DNA of 64,000 nucleotides from Cohnella sp. WQ 127256 (GCF_024519285.1 NZ_JAMZCY010000003.1:1-64000); one strand, 5' to 3'. Positions 7,696 through 15,865 are shown, numbered from the stretch's first letter. The notes: generated by a model not told the origin, from the sequence alone. Translations and numbers: made by a program.

Positions 7696-8879
7696 CAGGT
7701 AGAGAAGTCGTCATCGTCTCGGCGGTACGTACGGCGGTTGGTCGGGGGAAGAAGGGCGGCTTCGCACAGACTCGACCGGAAGACTTGGGCGCAGCAGTCA
7801 TTCGCGAAGCAGTCCGGCGCGTGCCAGGGCTGCAACCTTCCGACATCGATGATGTCGTAATAGGTTGTGCGATGCCAGAAGGTGAGCAAGGACTCAATGT
7901 TGCCCGGCATATTACGCTACATGCCGGGTTTCCCGTTCACGTTCCCGCGGTAACCGTGAACCGTTTTTGCGCATCCGGCCTACAGGCGATTGCCCAAGCG
8001 GCGGCAGCCATTCAAAGTGGAACCGCAGATACGATCGTTGCTGGTGGAGTGGAGAGCATGAGTCGGATTCCGATGACTGGCTTCAAGCCTTCCCCACATC
8101 CGGGACTATGGGATGCGATGCCTACCGCGTATATGGGCATGGGACATACGGCTGAGCTCGTCGCCAAGCGCTGCGGAATCACCAGGGAGATGCAAGATCA
8201 ATTCGCAGCAGAGAGCCATCGCAAAGCAGCACAAGCAATCGCTGCTGGACGGTTCCAAGAGGAAATTATTCCGATCCTAACGACAGCTACGGTAACAGAT
8301 CCCTCCACGGGGAAATTACAAACAAACCATCTCACAGTGACTAATGATGAGTGCGTACGCGCGGATACTTCAATAGCTAAGTTAGCTACTCTCAAGCCAT
8401 CGTTCGCAGTAAACGGAACGGTAACCGCCGGCAATTCGTCTCCTTACAGCGATGGTGCAGCAGCCGTTGTTGTCATGAGTCGCGAGAAGGCGGAAAGCCT
8501 AGGTATTCAACCGCTGGCGATATTCCGAGCGTATGCCGTTGCAGGCCTACAACCAGAGATAATGGGACTCGGTCCTATAGAAGCCGTTCCCAAGGTGCTA
8601 AAGCAAGCGAATTTAACAACTGAGCAGATTTCCCTTTGGGAAATTAATGAAGCTTTCGCAGCACAATGTATTCCAGTCATCGATCGGCTAGAAATTGACC
8701 CTGAGCTAGTCAATATCAATGGAGGGGGCATTGCACTTGGCCACCCTTTAGGCTGCACGGGAGCCAAACTGACGGTGACTTTAATTCACGAGTTACTTCG
8801 ACTTGGTGGCGGCTATGGCGTGGTCACGATGTGTGTGGGTGGTGGGATGGGCGCGGCTGGCGTGTTCGAGGTTGTTTAA
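7692..8879 (+). CDS. fadA: Acetyl-CoA C-acyltransferase (3-ketoacyl-CoA thiolase, FadA)
   Basis: The enzyme cleaves 3-ketoacyl-CoA with CoA in the last step of the beta-oxidation cycle. Its 395 residues match the thiolase family. The nucleophile lies in NRFCASGLQAI (Cys93), the histidine motif is GGGIALGHPLGCTGA, and the C-terminal active cysteine is Cys381 in CVGGGMGAAG. EINEAFAAQ is also conserved. The ATG follows an AGGAGGGG site that lies at the very end of repeat array B. The TGA of a possible repeat ORF overlaps this ATG. fadE begins 12 bp downstream, so the genes are one operon. Confidence 0.95.
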   Translation: MTGREVVIVSAVRTAVGRGKKGGFAQTRPEDLGAAVIREAVRRVPGLQPSDIDDVVIGCAMPEGEQGLNVARHITLHAGFPVHVPAVTVNRFCASGLQAIAQAAAAIQSGTADTIVAGGVESMSRIPMTGFKPSPHPGLWDAMPTAYMGMGHTAELVAKRCGITREMQDQFAAESHRKAAQAIAAGRFQEEIIPILTTATVTDPSTGKLQTNHLTVTNDECVRADTSIAKLATLKPSFAVNGTVTAGNSSPYSDGAAAVVVMSREKAESLGIQPLAIFRAYAVAGLQPEIMGLGPIEAVPKVLKQANLTTEQISLWEINEAFAAQCIPVIDRLEIDPELVNINGGGIALGHPLGCTGAKLTVTLIHELLRLGGGYGVVTMCVGGGMGAAGVFEVV

Positions 8880-8891
8880 GGAGGTGGCAAT

Positions 8892-10685
8892 ATGTCTAAT
8901 CCTGTTTGGGGTGGCGGTAGATTCGTTGTAGATGACGCTGATCCAGCGCAAAGCGTGACTCCTGAGGACTTTTCGGAGGAGCAGTTGATGCTAGCTGAGA
9001 CGGTTCGTGCCTTCGTTGAACGGGATATTAAGCCCCGCGATGCAGACATTGAGAAGCTGGACTATGAATTAACGGTGCGGCTTATGCGCAAGGCAGGGGA
9101 AATTGGACTGCTAGGAGCGGATGTACCTGAAGCTTATGGCGGCTTGGGGCTGGATAAAATGAGTACGACGCTGCTTGCGGAAACGCTAGCACCAGCTTCG
9201 TCTTTTGCCTTATCTGTTGGAGCGCATACCGGAATAGGGACATTACCCATCGTGTTCTTTGGCACGCAGGAGCACAAGAACCGCTGGCTCCCGCAATTAG
9301 CTAGCGGTGAGCTTATTGCTGCCTATTGCTTGACGGAGCCAGGCTCCGGCTCGGATGCACTAGGTGCCAGATCAACCGCCGTATTATCCGAAGATGGACA
9401 GCATTATATCCTCAATGGCTCCAAGCTCTATATTACGAATGCCGGCTTTGCGGATTTATTTATTGTATATGCCAAGGTAGATGGCGTTCATTTCAGTGCT
9501 TTTATCGTTGAGCGTCATACACCGGGATTCACGATTGGACCAGAGGAGCACAAAATGGGCATTAAGGGCTCATCCACGCGCCCCCTTTTTTTTGAAGATG
9601 CATATATTCCTGTTGATCAGTTACTAGGTGAAGTAGGCAAAGGCCACCTGATTGCTTTCAATATATTAAATATCGGTCGATTTAAGCTGGCGGCAGGGTG
9701 TCTTGGAGGCATGAAAGAAGCCATACAGCTATCCGCCTCCTATGCTAATCAGAGAAAGCAATTTGGTAAAGCCATTTCCTCCTTCCCGCTAATCGCTTCT
9801 AAGCTCGCCAATATGAATACACTCACTTACGTGACTGAGAGTATGGTTTATAGAACAGCTGGACTTATCGATGAATCGCTTAATCATGCCAATCTAGATG
9901 GTGAAGACGGAGGTTTGCAGGCGGCTAAGGCGATCGCGGAGTACGCTTTAGAATGTTCTATTAATAAGGTGTTTGCTTCTGAAGTGATGGATGCCGTCGT
10001 CGATGAAGGTGTCCAAATTCATGGGGGCTGCGGCTACATTCAAGAATACAAGATCGAAAGGCTTTACCGAGATTCTCGCATTAATCGGATATTCGAAGGA
10101 ACGAATGAGATTAATCGACTGTTAATCCCTGCGACACTTCTCAAACGTGCTTTAAAGGGTGAGCTTCCGTTAATTGAGAAGGCACAAACGCTGCAACGTG
10201 AATTACTGAACCCCTCTCCATTTGTCGCAGCATCAGCGACAGCGCCCAACCCATTGGATAAACCTATAGCGATATGCGCAGCGGTCAAGAAAGTATTTCT
10301 AATGATCGGTGGACTTGCCGTTCAGAAGCATGGGCTGAGACTGGAACGTGAGCAAGAAATTGTAGCAGCATTAGCCGATGCCATGATCGACATCTATGCA
10401 CTGGAGAGCGCATTGTTAAGAGCACGCAAGCTAGCGTTACGAGAACCCGACCCTCAAAGCTTGCAACATCCAATTGACATGACCACACTATTCGCCGAGG
10501 AAGCTGTCGAGAGAGCCGGGCAGCGTGCTCGAACGATACTTGCGACTTTGGAGACAGGAGAAAACCTACGACTACAGCTATCTGTTCTGAAGCGGTTGCT
10601 CAGATTCGAGTCCGTTAATCTATCTGCTCTGCGTAAACGCATCTCTGCCCGGGTCGTTTCTGCTGAGAGCTATGTCGGACTTTGA
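8892..10685 (+). CDS. fadE: Acyl-CoA dehydrogenase (FadE)
   Basis: This FAD enzyme oxidises acyl-CoA to trans-2-enoyl-CoA and hands electrons to ETF. It has 597 residues, the long FadE (YusJ) form with a C-terminal extension of about 180 residues beyond the classical core. Visible core motifs are CLTEPGSGSDALGARSTA, the FAD/substrate strand GSKLYITNAGFAD, ANQRKQFGKAISSF, GGCGYIQEYKIERLYRDSRI and FEGTNEINRLLI. The ATG at 8892 has an ideal AGGAGGTGGC site upstream. It sits between fadA and lcfA, with lcfA starting just after its stop, in keeping with a complete activation-oxidation operon. Confidence 0.94.
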   Translation: MSNPVWGGGRFVVDDADPAQSVTPEDFSEEQLMLAETVRAFVERDIKPRDADIEKLDYELTVRLMRKAGEIGLLGADVPEAYGGLGLDKMSTTLLAETLAPASSFALSVGAHTGIGTLPIVFFGTQEHKNRWLPQLASGELIAAYCLTEPGSGSDALGARSTAVLSEDGQHYILNGSKLYITNAGFADLFIVYAKVDGVHFSAFIVERHTPGFTIGPEEHKMGIKGSSTRPLFFEDAYIPVDQLLGEVGKGHLIAFNILNIGRFKLAAGCLGGMKEAIQLSASYANQRKQFGKAISSFPLIASKLANMNTLTYVTESMVYRTAGLIDESLNHANLDGEDGGLQAAKAIAEYALECSINKVFASEVMDAVVDEGVQIHGGCGYIQEYKIERLYRDSRINRIFEGTNEINRLLIPATLLKRALKGELPLIEKAQTLQRELLNPSPFVAASATAPNPLDKPIAICAAVKKVFLMIGGLAVQKHGLRLEREQEIVAALADAMIDIYALESALLRARKLALREPDPQSLQHPIDMTTLFAEEAVERAGQRARTILATLETGENLRLQLSVLKRLLRFESVNLSALRKRISARVVSAESYVGL

Positions 10686-10698
10686 GGAGGCGAGCAGA

Positions 10699-12414
10699 GT
10701 GAGTGAGGATACGGCTCCGAAAGAGAGTGATCGTCCATGGTTGCCCTATTACCCTCTTCAAGTTAAATCGTCCTATGAATATCCAGACCAGAACATTGCT
10801 AATTTTTTAATCGATTCCGCACATGCTTTTCCGAACAATGAAGCACTCGACTTCCTAGGCAAAAGCTATACCTACAAGGATTTGCTACGGCAATGCTACA
10901 AGCTGGCGAATGCCCTAAAACAACTAAATGTTAATAAGGGGGATCGGGTTGCGATCATGCTCCCCAATTGTCCACAGGCGGTCATAGCTTATTATGGAGG
11001 CTTGATGGCTGGAGCTGTAATCGTTCAAACAAATCCGATCTATACAGAACGGGAGCTAAATCTCCAGCTTGTAGATAGCGGTGCAACCACCCTCATAACG
11101 CTGGATCTACTCATGCCTCGAGTCAGCAAAGGGATAGAGCATACAGAAGTGAAACAAGTTGTCGTAACCTCACTGTCGGATGGACTACCTTTTCCGAAGA
11201 ACGTCCTGTATCCCATTAAACGTCGTAAAGAACATCCTGATCTCAAGGTGAAATATAAGGCTGCTAACGGAATTATACGCTGGTCCTCTCTGCTGAAGCG
11301 GGGCAAGGAAACACCCATTTGTGAAAAGGTTGACGCAGATACGGAACTAGCGATGATCCAATATACGGGAGGGACGACGGGTCGACCCAAAGGGGTTATG
11401 CTGACTCACGCTAATCTGATCGCCAATGCGGTGCAGCTAACCAATTGGTGCTATCAACTGGAGCCGGGAAAGGAAAGATACCTTGCGGCGCTTCCTTTAT
11501 TTCACGTTTTTGGCTTGACGGTGTTGCTGAATCAAGCGATACATCGTGCAGGATCATTATTGCTCATTCCGCGCTTCGAACCGAAACTCGTTCTGGAAAC
11601 GATACGGCGACGTCAGCCGTCTGTTTTTCCAGGGGCACCGACGATGTATATTGCATTGCTCAATAACCCCCTAACGAAGGAGGGGGATCTCGGCTCTATT
11701 CGGGTATGCTTTAGCGGTGCTTCACCCCTTCCACGTGATGTGCAGGAGCAATTCGAGCAGAAATCTGGAGGTAGACTGATCGAAGGATACGGCTTAACGG
11801 AAACTTCTCCAGTGTCGCATTGCAATCCGGTCTGGGGAAGGCGTAAATCTGGAACAGTAGGCATTCCGCTCCCGGACACAGATGTCATTATCATCGGGGA
11901 AGATAGCTTAGATCCACTACCCATAGGTGAGGTTGGTGAGATCGCCGTTCGCGGTCCACAAGTTATGATGGGGTACTGGAATCGTCCGGAAGAGACAGCA
12001 GCCGTGCTGCAAAATGGCTGGCTGCGGACAGGGGATCTTGGAACGATGGATGATGAAGGCTATTTCAAAATTGTTGAACGGAAAAAGGATGTTATTATTG
12101 CTGGAGGATTTAATGTTTATCCACGCGAGGTAGAAGAAGTTCTCTTCGAGCATCCTGCAATAAAGGAAGCATCCGTTCTTGGAGTTCCTGATCAATATCG
12201 CGGAGAGACGGTTAAAGCTTTTATCGTTTTGAAGGAAGGCTTGCAAGTATCGGAGATGCAATTAGATCGGTGGTGTAGAGATCGACTAGCTGCCTATAAG
12301 GTTCCCAAGCAATACGAATTTCGGGATAGTCTTCCAATGTCTTTGATTGGGAAGGTTATCCGACGTAAGCTGAAGGAGGATCAGAAATCAGAAGAGGGAG
12401 AAAACCTAAAATAA
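10699..12414 (+). CDS. lcfA: Long-chain fatty acid-CoA ligase (LcfA/FadD type)
   Basis: It activates fatty acids to acyl-CoA with ATP, feeding the cycle. Adenylate-forming motifs are IQYTGGTTGRPKGVMLTH, GYGLTETSPVSHCNP, GWLRTGDLGTMDDEGYF and the C-terminal hinge ERKKDVIIAGGFNVYPREVEE, with the catalytic lysine region GKVIRRKL near the end. The GTG at 10699 is preferred because a GAGGAGG site, formed over the fadE stop codon, is 8 bp upstream. An in-frame ATG at 10672 would overlap fadE by 14 bp. The protein would then have 571 residues. It is the last gene of the fad operon. Confidence 0.93.
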   Translation: MSEDTAPKESDRPWLPYYPLQVKSSYEYPDQNIANFLIDSAHAFPNNEALDFLGKSYTYKDLLRQCYKLANALKQLNVNKGDRVAIMLPNCPQAVIAYYGGLMAGAVIVQTNPIYTERELNLQLVDSGATTLITLDLLMPRVSKGIEHTEVKQVVVTSLSDGLPFPKNVLYPIKRRKEHPDLKVKYKAANGIIRWSSLLKRGKETPICEKVDADTELAMIQYTGGTTGRPKGVMLTHANLIANAVQLTNWCYQLEPGKERYLAALPLFHVFGLTVLLNQAIHRAGSLLLIPRFEPKLVLETIRRRQPSVFPGAPTMYIALLNNPLTKEGDLGSIRVCFSGASPLPRDVQEQFEQKSGGRLIEGYGLTETSPVSHCNPVWGRRKSGTVGIPLPDTDVIIIGEDSLDPLPIGEVGEIAVRGPQVMMGYWNRPEETAAVLQNGWLRTGDLGTMDDEGYFKIVERKKDVIIAGGFNVYPREVEEVLFEHPAIKEASVLGVPDQYRGETVKAFIVLKEGLQVSEMQLDRWCRDRLAAYKVPKQYEFRDSLPMSLIGKVIRRKLKEDQKSEEGENLK

Positions 12415-12437
12415 ACCTAAATTTTGGAATTCCGTAA

Positions 12438-12466
12438 TTGAATGGGGACTTTGTTTTCGCTATAAT
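12438..12466 (+). promoter_or_regulatory. Sigma-A promoter for the FHA-domain gene
   Basis: TTGAAT (12438-12443) and a consensus TATAAT (12461-12466) are separated by 17 bp. It lies just after the lcfA stop, about 100 bp before the next gene. A short inverted repeat TTAGAA/TTCTAA (12486-12503) follows in the leader. Confidence 0.75.
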
Positions 12467-12509
12467 AGATATAGCTGTGAAAACATTAGAATTATTTTTC
12501 TAACCATTA

Positions 12510-12524
12510 AGGAAAGCGTTTACA
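12510..12524. promoter_or_regulatory. Candidate CcpA (cre) site in the FHA gene leader
   Basis: AGGAAAGCGTTTACA differs from the cre consensus WTGNAANCGNWNNCW only at the first T. It lies about 45 bp downstream of the -10 box, where a bound repressor would block elongation. Function is inferred. Confidence 0.4.
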
Positions 12525-12565
12525 AAAAATAAATCCAATTGTGACAGATAACGGAGGTGAAGGTT

Positions 12566-13378
12566 GTGAATGAGCGTAAGCGAGTAAAAATAGAAAGGGG
12601 GAATTCATTCAAGTTCACGGGGATAATGTCGCCCCGCAGATTTAAGGCAATCCTAAGCTCTTCGATCCTTATTGTTGGGCTACAGGCTTCACCTATTCAC
12701 GCATGGGCCGCGGGTTCCGTAGAAACCTCCATAACCCAAGTTAAAGCAGGGACACTTCCGTTGCTAGCCTCGCTTGGCTTAGGAATTGCTGTAGCTGTAG
12801 GTGCAGTGATTGCATTCCTACAGATGACGGCCAAGGGCAAAGGGGCGAATAAGGCTTCAATATTGGCGACAGAGAATGAGGCTGATGAAGTTGAAGAAGC
12901 TGATGAGGCTATAGCGGAAGGAACCTATGATGAATATATCAATGAAGATTGGAATGATGACGATCATTCTTTGAGTGATTATACAATTCCGGTTACCCAA
13001 ATCATGAGGACTCCAGAGCAAGCTGAGCTAGCGGAGGAGACAGAGCCTAGATTATGCGGTTTAGAGGGAGAGCATGCGGGCAGCAGCTACCGTATTCTGA
13101 ATCGTCGACTGATCATCGGCCGTGATCCTGCGCAATGTGTGATTTTGTTTCCATATGAGGCTTCAGAAATCAGCCGTGTACATTGTACATTAAGATTTAA
13201 TGAAGAGAATAGGTTATTTTTTCTGGAGGATAACGGTTCTTCCAATGGAACGTTCCTCCTGAATGGCGAACGTCTAAAGCCGGGGGTTCGCTATGAACTT
13301 CATTCAGGTGAGCGATTTTCCCTATCAGGTAAGGAGCATTGGTTCGAAGTTCAGGATCAGGTTGAGCAGTCTAACTAA
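12566..13378 (+). CDS. Membrane-anchored FHA-domain protein
   Basis: A protein of about 270 residues with a phosphothreonine-binding forkhead-associated domain at the C-terminus. A hydrophobic segment ILSSSILIVGLQASPIHAWA looks like a signal peptide, and a second, LLASLGLGIAVAVGAVIAFL, is a membrane helix. An acidic linker leads to the FHA domain with RRLIIGRDPAQC, EISRVHCTL and DNGSSNGTFLLNG, which hold the expected Gly-Arg, Ser-x-x-His and Asn-Gly signatures. The GTG at 12566 follows a GGAGGTGA site by 5 bp; a GTG inside that site is unlikely. It has its own promoter and stands alone. No kinase lies nearby, so its partner is unknown. Confidence 0.85.
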   Translation: MNERKRVKIERGNSFKFTGIMSPRRFKAILSSSILIVGLQASPIHAWAAGSVETSITQVKAGTLPLLASLGLGIAVAVGAVIAFLQMTAKGKGANKASILATENEADEVEEADEAIAEGTYDEYINEDWNDDDHSLSDYTIPVTQIMRTPEQAELAEETEPRLCGLEGEHAGSSYRILNRRLIIGRDPAQCVILFPYEASEISRVHCTLRFNEENRLFFLEDNGSSNGTFLLNGERLKPGVRYELHSGERFSLSGKEHWFEVQDQVEQSN

Positions 13379-13417
13379 TGCGTATGTCCATGGTGACGGG
13401 AGCCTATCGTTTTTTAC

Positions 13418-13446
13418 TTTATCCCACAGCAGTAAAATGGTATAAT
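13418..13446 (+). promoter_or_regulatory. Probable promoter of the 62-residue gene
   Basis: TATAAT at 13441-13446 is perfect. The best -35 at 17 bp spacing is the weak TTTATC (13418-13423). Transcription would start near 13453, leaving a leader of about 145 bases before the next ATG. Confidence 0.5.
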
Positions 13447-13456
13447 GTGAAAGTGC

Positions 13457-13600
13457 AGGAACGTTTTCCTATATCGTAATTCATAGTGGAATTATCGAGG
13501 CTTGAAGGAAGAACCCCAATTCGGTTCTCAAGGTGGCGTATAACGCCTCCGGCCCGGGATTTGCTCCGATCCGGAATCCATTCCTCTGGGAGGGAATTGC
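13457..13600 (+). promoter_or_regulatory. Structured 5' leader with consecutive hairpins
   Basis: Consecutive potential hairpins fill the leader: AGGAA/TTCCT (13457-13470); TAATTC/GAATTA (13477-13494); a two-part stem CTTGA plus GAACC with GGTTC plus TCAAG (13501-13532); GGCGT/ACGCC (13535-13547) extended by GG/CC; and a short GGAT/ATCC pair near 13557-13572. The ribosome site GGGAGGGAA follows. It resembles a cis-regulatory leader, but I recognise no known riboswitch or T-box; the T-box core AGGGTGGNACCGCG is absent. Confidence 0.4.
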
Positions 13601-13789
13601 ATGGCCAAACGTAGCCACAACGAGGTTCAAGAAAGTTTGCGAGAACTGACTAGAATTTTCCGCCCTAAGGATCCGCGCAAGTTCGTTAAAGATTACATCC
13701 GCAAATACAGAATTACCGGTGGGTATGAAGATGAGCTAACGATGCTCGTAGAACGCGAGCTAACTAAATTAAATTCTCCTGCTTCTTAA
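13601..13789 (+). CDS. Conserved-looking 62-residue basic protein of unknown function
   Basis: A small soluble protein starting MAKRSHNEVQESLRELTRIF, rich in Lys and Arg and probably helical, with no membrane segment and no cysteine. The ATG has a good GGGAGGG site, and the gene is framed by a promoter and structured leader upstream and a strong terminator downstream, which argues that it is real. I do not recognise the family and assign no function. Its short isolated unit and structured leader would suit an autoregulated RNA-binding protein, but that is speculation. Confidence 0.7.
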   Translation: MAKRSHNEVQESLRELTRIFRPKDPRKFVKDYIRKYRITGGYEDELTMLVERELTKLNSPAS

Positions 13790-13806
13790 GCTGCTGCAAG
13801 AGAAAT

Positions 13807-13853
13807 AACCGACATGGCGAATAGCGCGAGCTATTTTCCATTTCGGTTTTTTT
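13807..13853 (+). terminator. Intrinsic terminator after the 62-residue gene
   Basis: A stem of AACCG/CGGTT, ATGG/CCAT and AATAGC/GCTATT with small internal loops closes a GCGA tetraloop and runs into seven T (13847-13853). Confidence 0.85.
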
Positions 13854-13870
13854 GTTTTATCAAGTCACTG

Positions 13871-13893
13871 CACCCCCCTATAACGGAATAAAC
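13871..13893. repeat. Single copy related to the array A core
   Basis: CACCCCCCTATAACGGAATA and the next three bases match the array A segment that runs from CACCCTCCC through ATAGCGGAAAAAAC at 19 of 23 positions. It lies in the short space between the terminator at 13807-13853 and the ribosome site of the aminopeptidase gene. It suggests a dispersed repeat family. Homology is inferred from this local match only. Confidence 0.5.
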
Positions 13894-13916
13894 ATAAGAG
13901 ATATAGGAGGTGTGCT

Positions 13917-14693
13917 ATGGGAGAGGATAGTAAGAGCAAAGCCAACGGTGGGATATCGATCCGTACTCAGGAAGAGCTCACGCAGATGGTAAAAGCAGGA
14001 CAATTAGCAGCAAAGCTTAGACGGGAGCTTGGGAAAAGAGTGGTACCAGGCGTGTCGACGCTGGAATTGGACAGTTTCGCAGAGCACTACATGAACCAGC
14101 ATGGTGCAAGTGCCGCCCAGAAGGGCTTTCACGGTTATCCCTATGCCATTTGCGCGGCGGTTAACAACTGCGTCTGTCATGGTTTGCCGAATGAGCGGTT
14201 GCTAGCGAAGGGTGATTTGGTCACTTTGGATTTTGTTGTAGAGCTTAATGGCTGGCTGGCGGATACCGCGTGGACCTATGCTGTAGGAAAAGTGTCAGCG
14301 GAGGCTAATCAACTACGAAAAGCCGCTTACCAAGCGATGGTAAGCGGAATTGCGCAATGCTGGCCCGGTCGAACGATTGGAGACATAGGTTCAACGGTTT
14401 GCCATGTTGCAGATATCGGTTCTTATGGTGTTGTAGGTCAGTTCGGAGGACATGGAATCGGCAAATCTATTCATGAGCCTCCAGAGGTGTCATACGTTGG
14501 CAAAGCTAAGACGGGACGCAAGCTCAAAGACGGAATGGTCATTACAATCGAGCCAATTCTTACGATTGGATCCCCCGATGTTTACATCGAGGAGGACGGC
14601 TGGACAGTGGTTACTATGGAAGGCGGCTTAGCTGCTCAGTTCGAGCATACGGTGGCCATTACATCTGCAGGTCCAATTATTTTAACGAAATAA
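13917..14693 (+). CDS. map: Type I methionine aminopeptidase
   Basis: It removes the N-terminal methionine from new proteins in the cytoplasm. The 258-residue pita-bread fold enzyme shows the five metal ligands: Asp pair in TLDFVVELNGWLADTAW, His in FGGHGIGKSIHEPPEV, Glu in MVITIEPILTIG and Glu in QFEHTVAI. The catalytic His lies in CVCHGLPN. A short N-terminal extension of about 15 residues is rich in Lys and Ser. The ATG has a strong AGGAGGTG site. It stands alone, not beside secY or infA, so it is more likely the second, accessory MetAP (like Bacillus YflG) than the ribosomal-cluster copy. That placement is inference. Confidence 0.93.
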   Translation: MGEDSKSKANGGISIRTQEELTQMVKAGQLAAKLRRELGKRVVPGVSTLELDSFAEHYMNQHGASAAQKGFHGYPYAICAAVNNCVCHGLPNERLLAKGDLVTLDFVVELNGWLADTAWTYAVGKVSAEANQLRKAAYQAMVSGIAQCWPGRTIGDIGSTVCHVADIGSYGVVGQFGGHGIGKSIHEPPEVSYVGKAKTGRKLKDGMVITIEPILTIGSPDVYIEEDGWTVVTMEGGLAAQFEHTVAITSAGPIILTK

Positions 14694-14707
14694 TAGAAAG
14701 ACATCCT

Positions 14708-14752
14708 AACCGAACCATTGGCCAGCAGATCATTTGGGCAATTGGTTCGGTT
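14708..14752. terminator. Bidirectional hairpin between convergent genes
   Basis: AACCGAACCATTG (14708-14720) pairs with CAATTGGTTCGGTT (14739-14752) with one bulged base. It lies 14 bp after the map stop, and its loop and right arm cover the last codons of the convergent lipoprotein gene. T-runs are short on both sides, so efficiency is uncertain. Confidence 0.6.
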
Positions 14753-15449
14753 TCTGAGTTAAGGGTAGTGGTAAGGGGATAGTATTCCCTGTTCCGAATG
14801 TATATTTCACTAAAGCATTAAATTGTGGAGTTATAGGAGCGAGCGATTTTTTTAACCATGAAGCCTTGGCAAATTCGAAAGCTTGATTATTAAATTCACG
14901 ATTCGCAGAAATATGAACCTCCTGGGCACGTGGGAAGTCTCTTCTAACGGTAGTACCGATGACCTGTCTCAGCTCCGTAGATAAATCTCCATAGTCCTTA
15001 TGTGTAAATAAGGAATTATACGGTTTTACCGCATGGGGATTGGCCTTATTAACGTTACTGACGTTATTCACTCCAGCTGAATACCCAATATGACTTTGTT
15101 CATTTGAGCGAGGGCCACCTCTTGCTCCAGTGCCCGTGGCAGACCAATCAGTAAGTATCGCTACATAGGCATTTTTGTCTGTCAGGAAAACAATCGCTGA
15201 GTTTATCCCAGGTAAAGCGGCTACCTTGTTAGAAATGGCAGAACTGTACTCGAAGTAACGATTGTCATGCTGGTTCGGATTGGAGGATGTGTTGCCGTAA
15301 GAACGAACCTGCATCATTTTCGGATCATTTGATTTTCGGCTTCCGTAATCCTGATTACTATTTTGGAAGTAGGTTTTGTAGTTACATCCGGTTAGCAGTC
15401 CAAGCATCAGGGCAGCTACGATAAGTACATATGAACGTCGAGCTAACAT
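14730..15449 (-). CDS. YhcN/YlaJ-type sporulation lipoprotein
   Basis: A secreted lipoprotein of about 239 residues. A signal peptide with SYVLIVAALMLGLLTGC ends in the lipobox LTGC, so the mature protein is lipidated. The body has YSSAISNKVAALPGINSAIVFLTDKNAYVAI and a distal TTVRRDFPRAQEVHISANRE, the pattern of the spore-associated YhcN/YlaJ family of forespore membrane or cortex proteins. The ATG at 15449 is 7 bp from a GAGGAGGGG site; an upstream in-frame ATG at 15467 lacks one. A CATACTTT sequence upstream on the minus strand resembles a sporulation-sigma -10 box, but no matching -35 was found. The family call is fairly sure; its exact role is not known. Confidence 0.8.
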   Translation of the reverse strand: MLARRSYVLIVAALMLGLLTGCNYKTYFQNSNQDYGSRKSNDPKMMQVRSYGNTSSNPNQHDNRYFEYSSAISNKVAALPGINSAIVFLTDKNAYVAILTDWSATGTGARGGPRSNEQSHIGYSAGVNNVSNVNKANPHAVKPYNSLFTHKDYGDLSTELRQVIGTTVRRDFPRAQEVHISANREFNNQAFEFAKASWLKKSLAPITPQFNALVKYTFGTGNTIPLPLPLTQKPNQLPK

Positions 15450-15685
15450 GGTACAACCCCTCCTCATTATTCAACATGGGATTAGGGTATACTGCATTTA
15501 AGAAAGTATGTACGGATATGCACACATAAAAGTCGGATGAATTGGCAAAAAGAAGGGGGAGGGAAAAATGAAGAAGGGCAATCGACTTCATTCTCGCGAG
15601 GGCTTTCAAGTAGAAGTCGACGTAAGAGATGTTCAAGATTAGCATAAAATCAAGAAATTCCTTAGAATGACGGCATTTTTGACGG

Positions 15686-15718
15686 TTCTGAGAACAATTT
15701 GTGAACTGTTCTGTGAAC
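15686..15718 (+). promoter_or_regulatory. Three tandem operator-like repeats at the cta promoter
   Basis: TTCTGAGAAC (15686-15695), ATTTGTGAAC (15697-15706) and TTCTGTGAAC (15709-15718) lie 11 and 12 bp apart and end 1 bp before the -35 box. GTTCTGAGAAC is itself palindromic. The middle copy resembles the ResD motif TTTGTGAAT, and on the other strand TTCACA repeats resemble PhoP boxes. ResD control of respiratory genes is known in Bacillus. The regulator here is inferred. Confidence 0.5.
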
Positions 15719-15719
15719 A

Positions 15720-15748
15720 TTGACAAGAAGGCAGATCAAACTTAATAT
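15720..15748 (+). promoter_or_regulatory. Sigma-A promoter of the cta operon
   Basis: A perfect TTGACA (15720-15725) is 17 bp from TAATAT (15743-15748). The start of transcription would be near 15755, about 110 bases before ctaC. The upstream part of the 15450-15865 gene-free stretch, beyond this promoter and the repeats, holds no other feature I could support. Confidence 0.8.
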
Positions 15749-15865
15749 TTATAGTGATGCGGATCACCTGTTCACTGGTAGTTTGATTTTTGCAAGGACT
15801 TTTATCGAGAATTAGGCTTTATGCAAAGAACGAAGGCTTCTATGAAAATGTAAATTGGGGTTGAT

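Noticed and set aside
7007..7702. Frame giving KAKKVPWRR repeats, like a histone H1-type basic protein
   Set aside because: It has no good start site, ends inside fadA, and cannot be preferred over the other open frames of the array. It is only mentioned as an alternative.
6789..7910. Minus-strand reading frame of 373 codons rich in FWPSL repeats
   Set aside because: It is open only because the repeat unit is a multiple of three, it runs into the coding region of fadA on the opposite strand, and its Leu/Trp/Phe-rich product matches no family.
13528..13550. T-box riboswitch, because of AAGGTGG in the leader
   Set aside because: The rest of the T-box core (ACCGCG), the specifier stem and a terminator/antiterminator pair are missing.
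15382..15726. Minus-strand frame of 114 codons upstream of the spore lipoprotein
   Set aside because: It overlaps the lipoprotein start and the cta promoter region, has no ribosome site and no recognisable domain.
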